Counted from the first letter of the stretch, positions 27,136 to 36,300 are shown. The stretch: 64,000 nt of DNA from JAVBSN01 sp031556525 (GCA_031556525.1 JAVBSS010000002.1:1-64000); one strand, 5' to 3'. Program-made: numbers and translations. The notes: a model not told the origin generated them from the letters alone.

Positions 27136-27378
27136 ATGGAAACAATTATATCTACAACGTTAAGTGCAATAGGTTGGATGGTAGGTTTAGCTTTTTTAGG
27201 TATTGGTATTGGACTAGGAATTATTGGTGCTCGTGTTGCAGAAGCAGTAGGTCGAAATCCTGAAACAAAAAGTGATGTAGTACAATCTGTATTAGTAATT
27301 GCTATTGTTTTAGTAGTTCTTTTACTTCTATTATTTGCTTTTGTATTTTTACTACTATTCTTTAATCCGTTGTTGTAA
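27136..27378 (+). CDS. F-type ATPase c-subunit homologue lacking the ion-binding carboxylate
   Basis: An 80-residue two-helix hairpin. Helix 1 has the Gly-rich GLAFLGIGIGLGIIGARVAE and the loop AVGRNPETKSD corresponds to the polar loop (RQPE/RNPE) that contacts gamma and epsilon. Helix 2, VVQSVLVIAIVLVVLLLLLF onward, contains no Asp or Glu: the position 17 residues after the loop PE, which is normally Glu or Asp, is Val. A c-ring made from this protein could form and bind the F1-like head but could not carry protons or Na+ by the known mechanism. ATG 27136 follows AAGGGGGAG. It sits between the surface-protein genes and the b-delta-like gene, in canonical c-b-delta-alpha-gamma-beta-epsilon order. 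Confidence 0.88.
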   Translation: METIISTTLSAIGWMVGLAFLGIGIGLGIIGARVAEAVGRNPETKSDVVQSVLVIAIVLVVLLLLLFAFVFLLLFFNPLL

Positions 27379-27406
27379 GAAGTTTATTCTTTAAGGAGAG
27401 AAAATT

Positions 27407-28180
27407 ATGATGGTCTACGTATTTATTGCAGCAGCCACAGTATTGTCTGCACTTATTGGTTTTTCAATTCTTGCAATTGTACGTGTTTCAGCAATTATCG
27501 GACATACGATTCAAGATAAAACATTAGAATTGATTTCTGCATACGATCAAGTATTAGAAGAGAAAAGCAATCATATTAGAAAGATAGAAGAAGATGGGGC
27601 ATTACAAGAAGGTATTGAACCTCAATCAGAAATATTGTTGCCAACAAATAAAATTATAATTAATCCAGAATTAGCATTAGAAATTGCAGAACAAGCAGGG
27701 AAAACACAATATCGTAATAGTGATGGTGTGACAATCTATCGTCAGATTAAAGATACATTTTCCTTTGACATTATGAAGATTCTAGAAAGTATACCTGGTG
27801 CAACTAAAAAAAGAAAAGAAGGTCTAGCAACAAAACTTTTAAAAGATATTTCTTATGAGAATTTTTTTCAGCTTTCAACATTACCAGAAAAAGAGCAATA
27901 TTTAATTTTACAAGAATCAATACCCGAATATGGTCAAGAAATTTTACAAGAGTATTATGATGGAATACAGCAGTTTTCTAGTATTGGATTTAGAGATTAT
28001 CTTATGCAATTTGAAAAAAACGAACAAGGGGTAATTTTAAGAGTTCCAACAAATACTCAGTATAGTAATTTACCAGAGAATATTTCAGTAATAGAAGATT
28101 CATCTTTGTGTGAAGGTATAAAGATTGAATTTGAAGGTGTTTTGTATGACTATGCAATAAGTAAAAGGGAGATGAGTTAA
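27407..28180 (+). CDS. b/delta-like peripheral stalk protein of the F-type ATPase-like complex
   Basis: A 257-residue protein in the b-delta slot. Residues about 2-30 form one membrane helix (VFIAAATVLSALIGFSILAI) followed by a charged helix (LELISAYDQVLEEKSNHIRK), as in b subunits. The middle is a helical domain (about 85-200). The C terminus, EDSSLCEGIKIEFEGVLYDY and then AISKRE, resembles the delta/OSCP end (DxSLIGGxxxxxGxxxxDxSxxxxL). I therefore read it as a b-delta fusion-like stator, as known from mycobacteria, but the middle is too divergent to be sure. ATG 27407 follows AAGGAGAG. The gene ends two bases before the proposed alpha start. Confidence 0.65.
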   Translation: MMVYVFIAAATVLSALIGFSILAIVRVSAIIGHTIQDKTLELISAYDQVLEEKSNHIRKIEEDGALQEGIEPQSEILLPTNKIIINPELALEIAEQAGKTQYRNSDGVTIYRQIKDTFSFDIMKILESIPGATKKRKEGLATKLLKDISYENFFQLSTLPEKEQYLILQESIPEYGQEILQEYYDGIQQFSSIGFRDYLMQFEKNEQGVILRVPTNTQYSNLPENISVIEDSSLCEGIKIEFEGVLYDYAISKREMS

Positions 28181-28181
28181 T

Positions 28182-29510
28182 ATCGAACAGTCTATAGATT
28201 TAACAATTAAAGAAAAAATAGAAAATATAAAAAAAGGGTCTAATATTTACACAACTGGACAAGTACGATTAGTTCGTGAATATATTGTGGAGGCTACAGG
28301 CTTAGAGGACATTGGATACTTTGAGTGCGTCATAATAGGTGAAGGCAGTGAAGGTTATGTTGATGCTATAAATCAAGATTGTGTATTAATTGTATTAACA
28401 AATATAGTAGGAAAAATTTATCCGGGAGATAGTGTACAATCTACAGGCAAAGATTTTACAGCACAATATACTAACGATTCAATAGGACATGTTGTAAATA
28501 TGTTTGGGGAAGAGCAACTTACAGGTAAGCGTTTTGAAACATTAGTTAATATTCCTATAGAGACAAATCCAATTTCAATTATGGATCGTAGTACAGTAAA
28601 TAGGCCTTTATTAACAGGAATTACAGGAATAGATTTGTTGTATCCTATTGGACGTGGACAACGTCAATTGATTATTGGAGATAAGAAAACAGGAAAGACC
28701 CAAATAGTGCTAGATACAATTATTAATCAAAAAGATAAAGATATTATTTGTATATATGTTGCTATTGGAAAAACAAAAAAAGATGTTAAAGATATATATA
28801 GTAAACTCCTTCGCTATGGAGCAATGTCGTATACAGTAATTCTTGCAGCATTTAATGATGAGTGTGCACCAGTACTTAAAAATACACCATATGCTGCAAT
28901 GTCTATAGCCCACACTTATATGGAAAAGGGATTAGATGTACTTGTTTGTATTGATGATTTAAAGCGTCATGCAGATGTGTGTCGTGAGATAGCGTTACTT
29001 ATGGGAAAAGTACCAGGAAGAGATGCATATCCTCCTGATATATTCTATAGTCATTCGAGGATGCTTGAAATTGGATGCCAACATAAGGATGGAGGTTCCA
29101 TTACTGTTTTACCACTTTGTGAGACTAAGAGTGGAGATATTACAGATTATATTTCTACAAATATTATATCAATAACAGATGGACAAATTGTTTTATCAGC
29201 AAAAAACTTTGAACGAGGGCAAAAACCAGCTATTAATTATGGACTATCAGTGTCACGTTTAGGTGGTGCAGTTCAGATGGAAGATATGAAAAAAGCGGGT
29301 CCACCTATACGTCGTGAATTACTTAGTTATTTAGAACAACGTGAAATCTTTGAATTGGCAAATATGGATGAGATGAGTGAGTCAATGCGCAGAAATATGT
29401 CACGAGGTGCTAAGATAGTCCAATTATTAGGTCAAAGAAAATTTGATGTTAAAACTAATGAAGAGATGTTAGAAATGTTTCGAAATATGGAAGAGGAGTT
29501 TGCACAATGA
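28182..29510 (+). CDS. F1 alpha-subunit homologue (start codon uncertain)
   Basis: About 442 residues if translated from ATC 28182, or 407 from the first standard start (GTG 28287). The extra N-terminal 35 residues (DLTIKEKIENIKKG, then GQVRLVREYIVEATGLEDIG) align with the normal alpha N terminus, so the long form is preferred; no ATG, GTG or TTG lies between the in-frame TGA at 28173 and 28287. GGGAG at 28167 could serve ATC. The P-loop is IIGDKKTGKTQIVLDTI. The regions IDDLKRHADVCREIALLM, VPGRDAYPPDIFYSHSRMLE and ISITDGQIVLSAKNFERG are alpha-like, and NYGLSVSRLGGAVQ keeps the alpha Arg finger. It is about 60-70 residues shorter than usual, mainly at the C-terminal helical bundle. Its TGA overlaps gamma (ATGA). 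Confidence 0.88.
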   Translation: MEQSIDLTIKEKIENIKKGSNIYTTGQVRLVREYIVEATGLEDIGYFECVIIGEGSEGYVDAINQDCVLIVLTNIVGKIYPGDSVQSTGKDFTAQYTNDSIGHVVNMFGEEQLTGKRFETLVNIPIETNPISIMDRSTVNRPLLTGITGIDLLYPIGRGQRQLIIGDKKTGKTQIVLDTIINQKDKDIICIYVAIGKTKKDVKDIYSKLLRYGAMSYTVILAAFNDECAPVLKNTPYAAMSIAHTYMEKGLDVLVCIDDLKRHADVCREIALLMGKVPGRDAYPPDIFYSHSRMLEIGCQHKDGGSITVLPLCETKSGDITDYISTNIISITDGQIVLSAKNFERGQKPAINYGLSVSRLGGAVQMEDMKKAGPPIRRELLSYLEQREIFELANMDEMSESMRRNMSRGAKIVQLLGQRKFDVKTNEEMLEMFRNMEEEFAQ

Positions 29511-30295
29511 ATGTAAAAGCAGTAGTTAAAGTTATGAATTTTCATTCTCTATTGCGTGTAGAATCGGCAAGACGTGCAGCTGAAAAATATGGCACAATGG
29601 AAGATGAATTAGAATCCATGATTGGTATTATATTAAATAATAAAAACTTACAACTGGATAAGAAAATTTTGCTTCCAAAATCAGATTTACCGGAATTGAA
29701 TATATATTTAGGTTCCGATTTTGGTTTTTGTGGCTCAGTAAATTCTGCTGTATCTTCCACTTTAATTACAGACTCAGGAGAGAAGATTATAATTGGGAAA
29801 AAGTTGCGTAAACAACCTGAAGCAATGGTAATCATATCACAGGAAGAATTGGATACAAAGTTTGAAGTAATAAGCGAATATCTTTCAAAGGCAGTTCGTG
29901 AAAGAAAATGGTCAAAGGTTAATTTAATATATAATCATTATTATAACCTAAGTTCAATTAAACTAGTTAATCGTTGCATTTACCCATTAACTACACAGGA
30001 TAAAACAAAAGTAAAAGATAAGAAGGCAAGCGAATGGGATGACTTTTCTATTGAAGGCGATCCACGTGAATTAATAGAAGACATGTTGGTTTCTTATTTA
30101 ATATATGAAGTGAAAATTGCAGCATCAAGTGCATATGCATCAGAAAATATTATGAGGCAAAATGCAACATCAGAATCATTAAAGAAGATGGAAGAAATAG
30201 AAGAAGAAGAACTTAGGGTAGAGCGAAAGGAGCGAAATGCCGCATCTTTCAAAAAAACAGTTGATAGTTATGTGAGGCAGAAGGCATTGAAATAA
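29507..30295 (+). CDS. F1 gamma-subunit homologue (central rotor shaft)
   Basis: A 262-residue protein. The N-terminal helix VVKVMNFHSLLRVESARRAAEKYG (split: VVKVMNFHSLLR, then VESARRAAEKYG) stands in for the antiparallel shaft. YLGSDFGFCGSVNSAV (about 66-81) matches the gamma signature SDxGLCGxxN. The C-terminal helix VKIAASSAYASENIMRQNAT, followed by SESLKK, matches the conserved ESxxSExxxRMxAMxxATxNA region. Length is a little under the usual 285. It would couple nucleotide cycling in the alpha/beta head to the c-like ring. Its ATG overlaps the alpha stop. Confidence 0.88.
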   Translation: MNVKAVVKVMNFHSLLRVESARRAAEKYGTMEDELESMIGIILNNKNLQLDKKILLPKSDLPELNIYLGSDFGFCGSVNSAVSSTLITDSGEKIIIGKKLRKQPEAMVIISQEELDTKFEVISEYLSKAVRERKWSKVNLIYNHYYNLSSIKLVNRCIYPLTTQDKTKVKDKKASEWDDFSIEGDPRELIEDMLVSYLIYEVKIAASSAYASENIMRQNATSESLKKMEEIEEEELRVERKERNAASFKKTVDSYVRQKALK

Positions 30296-30313
30296 AGTTT
30301 AGGGGTTGGATAT

Positions 30314-31720
30314 ATGGTCAAAACAACAAACAAATTAGATAAAATAGGTAAAATAATAGCTGTATCGGGGCTTAAAGTTGACATATTATTAGAAAAAAAT
30401 ACTGTAACATTAAGAGATTTAGTATATACAGTAATGAACGGAAAAACATTTCGTTTTGAAATTGCAGAGATTAACGGATCAATTGCATCAGCAATTGCAT
30501 TTGGACTTGCCAATGGTCTTAGACGTGGTCTAGATGTTTATTCGATAGAAGGTGGATTACAAGTGGCATATGATGATGCTATTTTAGGACACGTTTTTAA
30601 TTCATATGGTGAAGTTATTGACGGAACACATCTTAAAGATGTTTATACTAGAAATATCTATGATAAAAATCTTGCAATGAGTGAAATTGAAATTGATGGT
30701 GATATTCTTTGGACAGGAATTAAAGTGTTGGACTTTTTAGCTCCTATGCGTAAAGGATATAAGATGGGATTGCTGGGTGGAGCAGGTGTAGGTAAAACAG
30801 TTCTTATAAAAGAATTGATACATAATGTATATCAAGGATTTGAGTCAAACTCAGTTTTTGTCGGAATTGGTGAGCGAAGTAGAGAAGGTCGTGACTTATA
30901 TGACGAAATGATAGAATCAAACCTTTTTGATAAGATTTCAATGGCGTTTGGTCAAATGGGCGATAATGCAATGAGTCGTAGTCGTGCAATTTATGCAGGG
31001 CTTACCCTTGCAGAATATCTTCGTGATGAAAAAGAGCAAGATGTTTTGCTATTTATAGATAATATTTACCGTATGGTACAAGCAAATTCAGAAATTTCAA
31101 CAGAACTTGCACGTATGCCTATTGAAAATGGATATTCACCTGCTTTGCTTACAGAGATAAGTGAGGTAGAAGAGCGTATAAATTCTACGAGCAGTGGATC
31201 AATCACATCATTTCAGGCCATATTTATACCTGCTGATGATTTGAATGATGGTGCAGTGCATGCAATTCTTCAACATTTAGATGGTCAAGTAGTGCTTGAT
31301 AGAAGTATTGCAGAAAAAGGATTGTATCCAGCAATAAATGTATTTGCAACAACATCTCGTATTATTGATCCAGAAATAATAGGAGAAAGACATTTTACTT
31401 TAGTGGAGAAAAGCTTACGATATTTGTCACGATATCAAGAACTTGAGCAAATTGTTGCAGTGCTAGGTATTGATGAGTTATCTGAAGAAGATCATAATAT
31501 TTTTTATCGTTCTCGTAAATTAAGAAACTATTTTTCGCAGCCAATGTATGTTGCTCAACAGTATACAGGAATCGATGGCCAATTTGTTAAGATTGAAGAT
31601 GTTCTTGATGATGTAGAAGGCATTTTAAATGGTTATTATGATGATATAAATGAAAATAGTTTTACTTATGTTGGAGCATTATGTAACACTTCTTTTGGAC
31701 AATCAAGAGAGGAGAAATAA
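30314..31720 (+). CDS. F1 beta-subunit homologue (catalytic)
   Basis: A 468-residue protein near full length for beta. Walker A is GGAGVGKTVLIKELIHNV (about 154-171). GIGERSREGRDLYDEM holds the catalytic Glu of the GER motif. MGDNAMSRSRAIYAGLTLAE replaces the usual MNEPPGARxRVxLTGLTMAE. Walker B is DVLLFIDNIYR. STSSGSITSFQAIFIPADDL and ASTSR-like ATTSRIIDPE follow, and DELSEED is intact at about 396-402. ATP hydrolysis is therefore predicted. The N-terminal beta barrel (GKIIAVSGLKVDILLE) is present. The divergence from housekeeping AtpD, which is one of the most conserved bacterial proteins, shows this is a specialised paralogue. Confidence 0.93.
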   Translation: MVKTTNKLDKIGKIIAVSGLKVDILLEKNTVTLRDLVYTVMNGKTFRFEIAEINGSIASAIAFGLANGLRRGLDVYSIEGGLQVAYDDAILGHVFNSYGEVIDGTHLKDVYTRNIYDKNLAMSEIEIDGDILWTGIKVLDFLAPMRKGYKMGLLGGAGVGKTVLIKELIHNVYQGFESNSVFVGIGERSREGRDLYDEMIESNLFDKISMAFGQMGDNAMSRSRAIYAGLTLAEYLRDEKEQDVLLFIDNIYRMVQANSEISTELARMPIENGYSPALLTEISEVEERINSTSSGSITSFQAIFIPADDLNDGAVHAILQHLDGQVVLDRSIAEKGLYPAINVFATTSRIIDPEIIGERHFTLVEKSLRYLSRYQELEQIVAVLGIDELSEEDHNIFYRSRKLRNYFSQPMYVAQQYTGIDGQFVKIEDVLDDVEGILNGYYDDINENSFTYVGALCNTSFGQSREEK

Positions 31721-31722
31721 TT

Positions 31723-32004
31723 ATGAATATTCAATCTGATGTAGAGGCAAAAATTTCTGCTAGAATAATAGGATTTGCGCAGGGACTTGAGGAATTGCCA
31801 ACCGTATATGGCGTTCGTATACAGAGTAAGGAATATACTTTGTTAATTATGGGGGATCATATGCCTGTACTGGGAAAGGTTTCTGGTAATGTACATTTTC
31901 TTTGTCCAAGTGAAGAACGCAGCTATGAAAATATAGTTGGATTTTTTAAACATCAACATAATCAATTTACATTACTTTTGGATAAGGAACAGGAGGATGT
32001 GTAA
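31723..32004 (+). CDS. F1 epsilon-subunit homologue, N-terminal beta-sandwich only
   Basis: A 93-residue protein in the epsilon slot. GDHMPVLGKVSGNVHF (about 46-61) corresponds to the GHAPLLTxLxPGxxxI stretch of epsilon, and VGFFKHQHNQFTLLLDKE (about 73-90) to GGFxxVxxNxVTVLAD. The C-terminal helical hairpin, which inhibits ATP hydrolysis in ordinary F-ATPases, is absent. That would fit an enzyme meant to hydrolyse ATP. Two bases separate it from beta and its TAA overlaps the next ATG (TAATG). Confidence 0.78.
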   Translation: MNIQSDVEAKISARIIGFAQGLEELPTVYGVRIQSKEYTLLIMGDHMPVLGKVSGNVHFLCPSEERSYENIVGFFKHQHNQFTLLLDKEQEDV

Positions 32005-32615
32005 TGACCTGGCAAGATTATATAAATTATATATTGTTTCAGTTTAATTATATAAGACCTCAAGTGCTTATGATGGTAGCACTTACAGTTATAATGTTAC
32101 TATTTTTATCATTAATGTCTAGAAATTTGAGTTTTGAAAGCCATCGCTTTGGATGGCTCAGTTTATTTTATAAAATGAATGGATATACATATTTTCGTCT
32201 TTCTTGTGCATGGTTAAGGCTAGTATATTTAATCTCCATTTTAGTACTTTTTCGTCCATTAGAGCCTATTCACTATGTGATGTACATAATGATAGGACTA
32301 TTATATTTATTAGATATTAAAGCTCCCCACCGAATTATGTCAAATTTACTTAATTTGACTTTGGAATTGATAGGAGTAATAGCAACGAATGTTCTTTGTG
32401 GATACATGATTGAAGTATTTATGGACTTTCAATATCTTGCAATTTATATATTAATATCTGTATTCTTTGGTTGTTTTGGCATCTATGTTTTCCTGTTACA
32501 ACTTATACATATATCAGATGAGAGGGAAGTTGATAAGAATGAATTTAAAAAACAAGAAGATAAAGAAATCAATAGAAAAGAAAAAATTAATGAAGATTCA
32601 ATTGCGTCCTCGTGA
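32004..32615 (+). CDS. Five-helix membrane protein, probable divergent F-ATPase a subunit
   Basis: A 203-residue protein with five membrane helices (about 18-40, 62-84, 88-106, 113-138 and 144-168) and a charged tail. Helix 4 reads NLTLELIGVIATNVLCGYMI, which lines up with the a-subunit helix SLSLRLFGNxxAGxxxl; the essential Arg is then Glu. Helix 5, FFGCFGIYVFLLQLIHIS, lines up with FVGxLQAYIFxxLxxxFIS. These matches are by eye and the protein is very divergent, but an a subunit is the only component otherwise missing from the set. Its position after epsilon, rather than first, is unusual. It overlaps epsilon by one base, and the next gene starts inside its 3' end. Confidence 0.55.
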   Translation: MTWQDYINYILFQFNYIRPQVLMMVALTVIMLLFLSLMSRNLSFESHRFGWLSLFYKMNGYTYFRLSCAWLRLVYLISILVLFRPLEPIHYVMYIMIGLLYLLDIKAPHRIMSNLLNLTLELIGVIATNVLCGYMIEVFMDFQYLAIYILISVFFGCFGIYVFLLQLIHISDEREVDKNEFKKQEDKEINRKEKINEDSIASS

Positions 32616-33312
32616 TTGGTTAATTGTAATTATTCCCACAGTATTGACATTATTAGTGGCAATAGGAATATTACTTTTTAATAGAGAAATGATGGAATTT
32701 AAGATTGAAAAGGCAGCTAAACAGTATTATGCAGGAATGCCATATGATATTCCAACTGGTGCTAAGCTACTTCGTAATGGAGAAGGTAAAACGGGACTTT
32801 CTTATAATGGAAATACTAAAGAAATGGACTCGTTACCTATCTATTTTGATGAAGAAGACTTAATTGTATTACCAGAGGATATGATATATAACAATCCGCG
32901 ACAAAAAACAGAAAAATATATGCCGTATTTTAGTCAAGTGTCCAAAGATGAAAATACTTTTAAAGCTATTCGTGGTGGATCATCTATTTTATTGGATATG
33001 GGTTTTATATATGATGGAGAAGATTTTTATTTGTTTTTAGAACCTATAATAATAACATTAAATGGTAAAGAGTACGAACTTTCAGCATTCTCATATGCTA
33101 GTGCGGTCTATGAAGATACAGTGATGTTGTTTGATTATGAAACAAAAACATTTTTGGTTATTGAACAAGCAGCTGATGAAGTAATTGCAAAAAGTGTTAG
33201 TGAAGACTATCAGATATCACTCTTAAGCGATACACTAATTTTTTATGATGATACAAGAGCCTTGTTGGTTGCACAACCATCTATACTAGAAAAAATATTT
33301 AATGAAGAATAG
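32539..33312 (+). CDS. Membrane-anchored extracytoplasmic protein of the ATPase operon
   Basis: A 257-residue protein if started at ATG 32539 (GAGGGAAG about 10 bases upstream), overlapping the previous gene by 77 bp in another frame; ATG 32590 is an alternative that removes the Lys-rich start. A very basic N terminus precedes the helix WLIVIIPTVLTLLVAIGILLF (about 27-47), so the rest is outside. The external part is beta-rich, with DGEDFYLFLEPIIITLNGKE and two later similar strands, and recalls the region after the anchor in the 3484-residue protein (DDTHYLVTN, DEFILVSLNNG). No low-complexity stalk or adhesive modules follow. It may be the bare form of the shared domain, acting as an adaptor to the motor (inference). 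Confidence 0.72.
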   Translation: MNLKNKKIKKSIEKKKLMKIQLRPRDWLIVIIPTVLTLLVAIGILLFNREMMEFKIEKAAKQYYAGMPYDIPTGAKLLRNGEGKTGLSYNGNTKEMDSLPIYFDEEDLIVLPEDMIYNNPRQKTEKYMPYFSQVSKDENTFKAIRGGSSILLDMGFIYDGEDFYLFLEPIIITLNGKEYELSAFSYASAVYEDTVMLFDYETKTFLVIEQAADEVIAKSVSEDYQISLLSDTLIFYDDTRALLVAQPSILEKIFNEE

Positions 33313-33363
33313 TAATATGTAACTTTAAGATAATCATTTTGAATTACTGTGGGAGGGATCAAT

Positions 33364-36300
33364 ATGAAAAAAATACTTCCGGTTGTGGTTGCTTTGCTAG
33401 CAGTGGTAGCATTTGTTGTATTGTCAAATTTATCAGAAATCGGATATGTTCAACAGAATGGATATGCCGTTTCGTCAAATACAGATGTAAAACGCATATT
33501 AGTAGACGGTACTATTGATGATCCCGAACAACTAACAGAGGTTATACAAGATCAGATAATATATTCTAGAGTTGGAAAATATTATTTAGGAGATGAACGT
33601 ATTCCTATTGATTTACAATATCCAATGTATATTAATGGAGGCACGGCATTACGTTTTTATGATGATACACATTACTTGGTTACCAATACTGTAGAATTGC
33701 TTTCTTCATTTGAAGGGTTATATGTTTCAAATGGAATTACCTATGCAGAAGATGGATGGCAGGTAGATTCTGATGAATTTATTTTGGTGTCATTAAATAA
33801 TGGATTATTTATGAATGCACAGGACATGGAGATTATTACTCGCGTAGGAGAACAAAAAGTACCAGTTAATAGTATACTTTATTGTACAGATTCATTTATA
33901 CGCTGGTTTAGTTACAATGATGGATATCTTGTTTATGGTGAAGAAGAAATAGTTTTTGATGCTATGATAAGAATTGGAGATAATGAATATTCTTATGAAG
34001 ATTTATTAAAGGCATTAGGTCTATTAAGTGATGCTGTAAATAAATTAAATAATAACAAATCACCAGATGAAGAACTTAATCAAGCACAAGATATTATTGC
34101 ACCTGAAGGAGATATAGATAATACAGGTATATCTTCAAAATCTAATAATTCACAAAATAAAAATTCAAATAGCGATATTAAAAAGACTAATGGCTCTGAT
34201 ATTAATGAAGATGATTCAAATTCTGGTAAAAAACCAGGAAATACACAGACTGGTAATGATTCAGGTGAATCTTCTGGTTATACACCAAGTAGTGAAGAAA
34301 TATCGCAAGGTGATGATAGCTCATCAGATAATAATGGTTCTTCAGGTGATTCTACAGAAAATGATGAAAATTCTACATCAGAATATATTCCACCTATAAT
34401 ATCTATTGAGGATATAGATGCATGGAGTTATGCAATACATTTTAAACTTAAAATAGAAGATACTACTGGTAGTCTTTTAAGAGGAGTACGAGTTACAGTA
34501 TTTAAAGCAGATGGAAAAACTGTACTTATGCGAAAATCCTTAAATATGGCAGGAGAATTTAATCTATATACTCTACCACCAGATACAGAGATGAAAATTC
34601 AATATACATATAGATATTTTAATATGGTAGATACTGTAGATAAAGATGGTAATATTGTAACAAAAACTGTTCGTGAAAGTTATACATCGGATCTTATTCC
34701 TGTAAAAACCAAAGCATTAGATGAAGTTTCTATCTATCCTCTTGAAGTAGAGTGGTTAGATGTTGTTGGGCAGAATCCTAATAGAATTAATTTTAAGAGT
34801 CTTAAAACTAGCAATACTTCAGATTATATTGTAGGAGATGATTCGTGGCAGAACTTTAAACTTAATACGCTAAATTACTTAACCAACCTTACTGTAACAT
34901 TAGTAGACACTAACACAAAAGAGAAAGTAAATGTTAATATAAATGCTGCTACTATGCTTAAAGCAACTCAAGAAAAAGGTACGGATTATCTTAGCTCAAT
35001 GGCTCTTCAATCTAATAGTAAGTATCAATATATTGTAAGGGGTTATGATAAATATGGTAATGAATTAGAGCTTATTTCAACAGGACATGCTAATGAAAAG
35101 GGTGAAATTGAAGGTATATGGTATACATCAAAGCAGGAGCCTAGTGCAACTATTACCCAAATTTCTAATGTTTCTGGTTCGCTTAAAATTAAAATAAGTG
35201 TTTCAGATCCAGATCAAGCAATAAATTCAGATGCAGCTATCCTTTCGTGTGCTAATATAAATAAAGAAAACGTGAATTTATCAGGTACAATGGGTGGGAA
35301 GGAATTTTCCACAGATTATCTATCTCTAGAGTTAGATGATAATAATTCTACACTTATTACGATGACAAGTTTGCCCTTTGCCCGTACATTTACATTTTCT
35401 CTAGCAGGAACTTATAATACAACATGTGATTATAGTACAGAAAATAATAAGGATGTTACAGATACTATATGTAGTGCAAAGATTTATACTGCTGATTTAC
35501 CAAGTGGAACTATTTCATGGACATCTAGTATTACTAATTTAGCTGATACCCAAGCAGATATAAATATACGTATGGAAGAAAAGGGTACATCCAAGGAAAT
35601 ATTGCCATTAATTGATTATTTCCGTATAAGCGTTATCCGTATGTCAACGGAGACGAAGACAGCAACCTTTGATCTTCGTGAAGACGTATTATCAAAATAT
35701 TCCCCTGATGACTATACTGCTCTTAATGATGCAGGATATACAGTGACCACAGCGGGTGATATGACGACAATAGTACTTCAACAAGGAAATGAAGCTTTGA
35801 AAATAAATCAAATTGAGCTTGTGGGAGATTTTACTGGATTTGATACATTGTGGGATGCATTATTGGCAGGTCTTACACCAAATGAAGATAGTGCTAGCTC
35901 AAGAGTCCCAGTTACTATGCGTATATTAGTAGGTAAAGATGTTCTGAAATCAAGGACAAACTATAATATTAAAATAAATGGAATGGTTGAAAAGAGTGGA
36001 GAGACGTATACAATACCATCCATTTTATCAACAAGCAATTTTATAACTCTTAAAAAGATGCCAGCAGTTTCTTGCGATGATATTTTTATTGCTAGTGATA
36101 TTTTAGAATTTTTGAATTTTAAAGTGAATGATCCAGATGGAGCAGTTATAGGTGATGGTCAATTATTAGTTAACTTATATTCAGGAAGTAGTATACTTGC
36201 AAGTCATAAAATTAATGTAAATGAAACAATTGATAGCATTAAATTTACGGGGCTAATAGCAGGCTCAGAATATGTTATTAAAATAATAGCACCTTCATTT

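Noticed and set aside
28182..31720. Flagellar or type III secretion ATPase (FliI/SctN)
   Set aside because: There are separate alpha- and beta-type subunits plus gamma, epsilon, c and stator homologues, and no flagellar or secretion genes nearby.
27136..32615. Ordinary housekeeping ATP synthase operon or Na+-pumping N-ATPase
   Set aside because: The c homologue lacks the carboxylate, the subunits are strongly divergent, surface proteins are interleaved, and the order does not match the N-ATPase layout with its extra small membrane genes.
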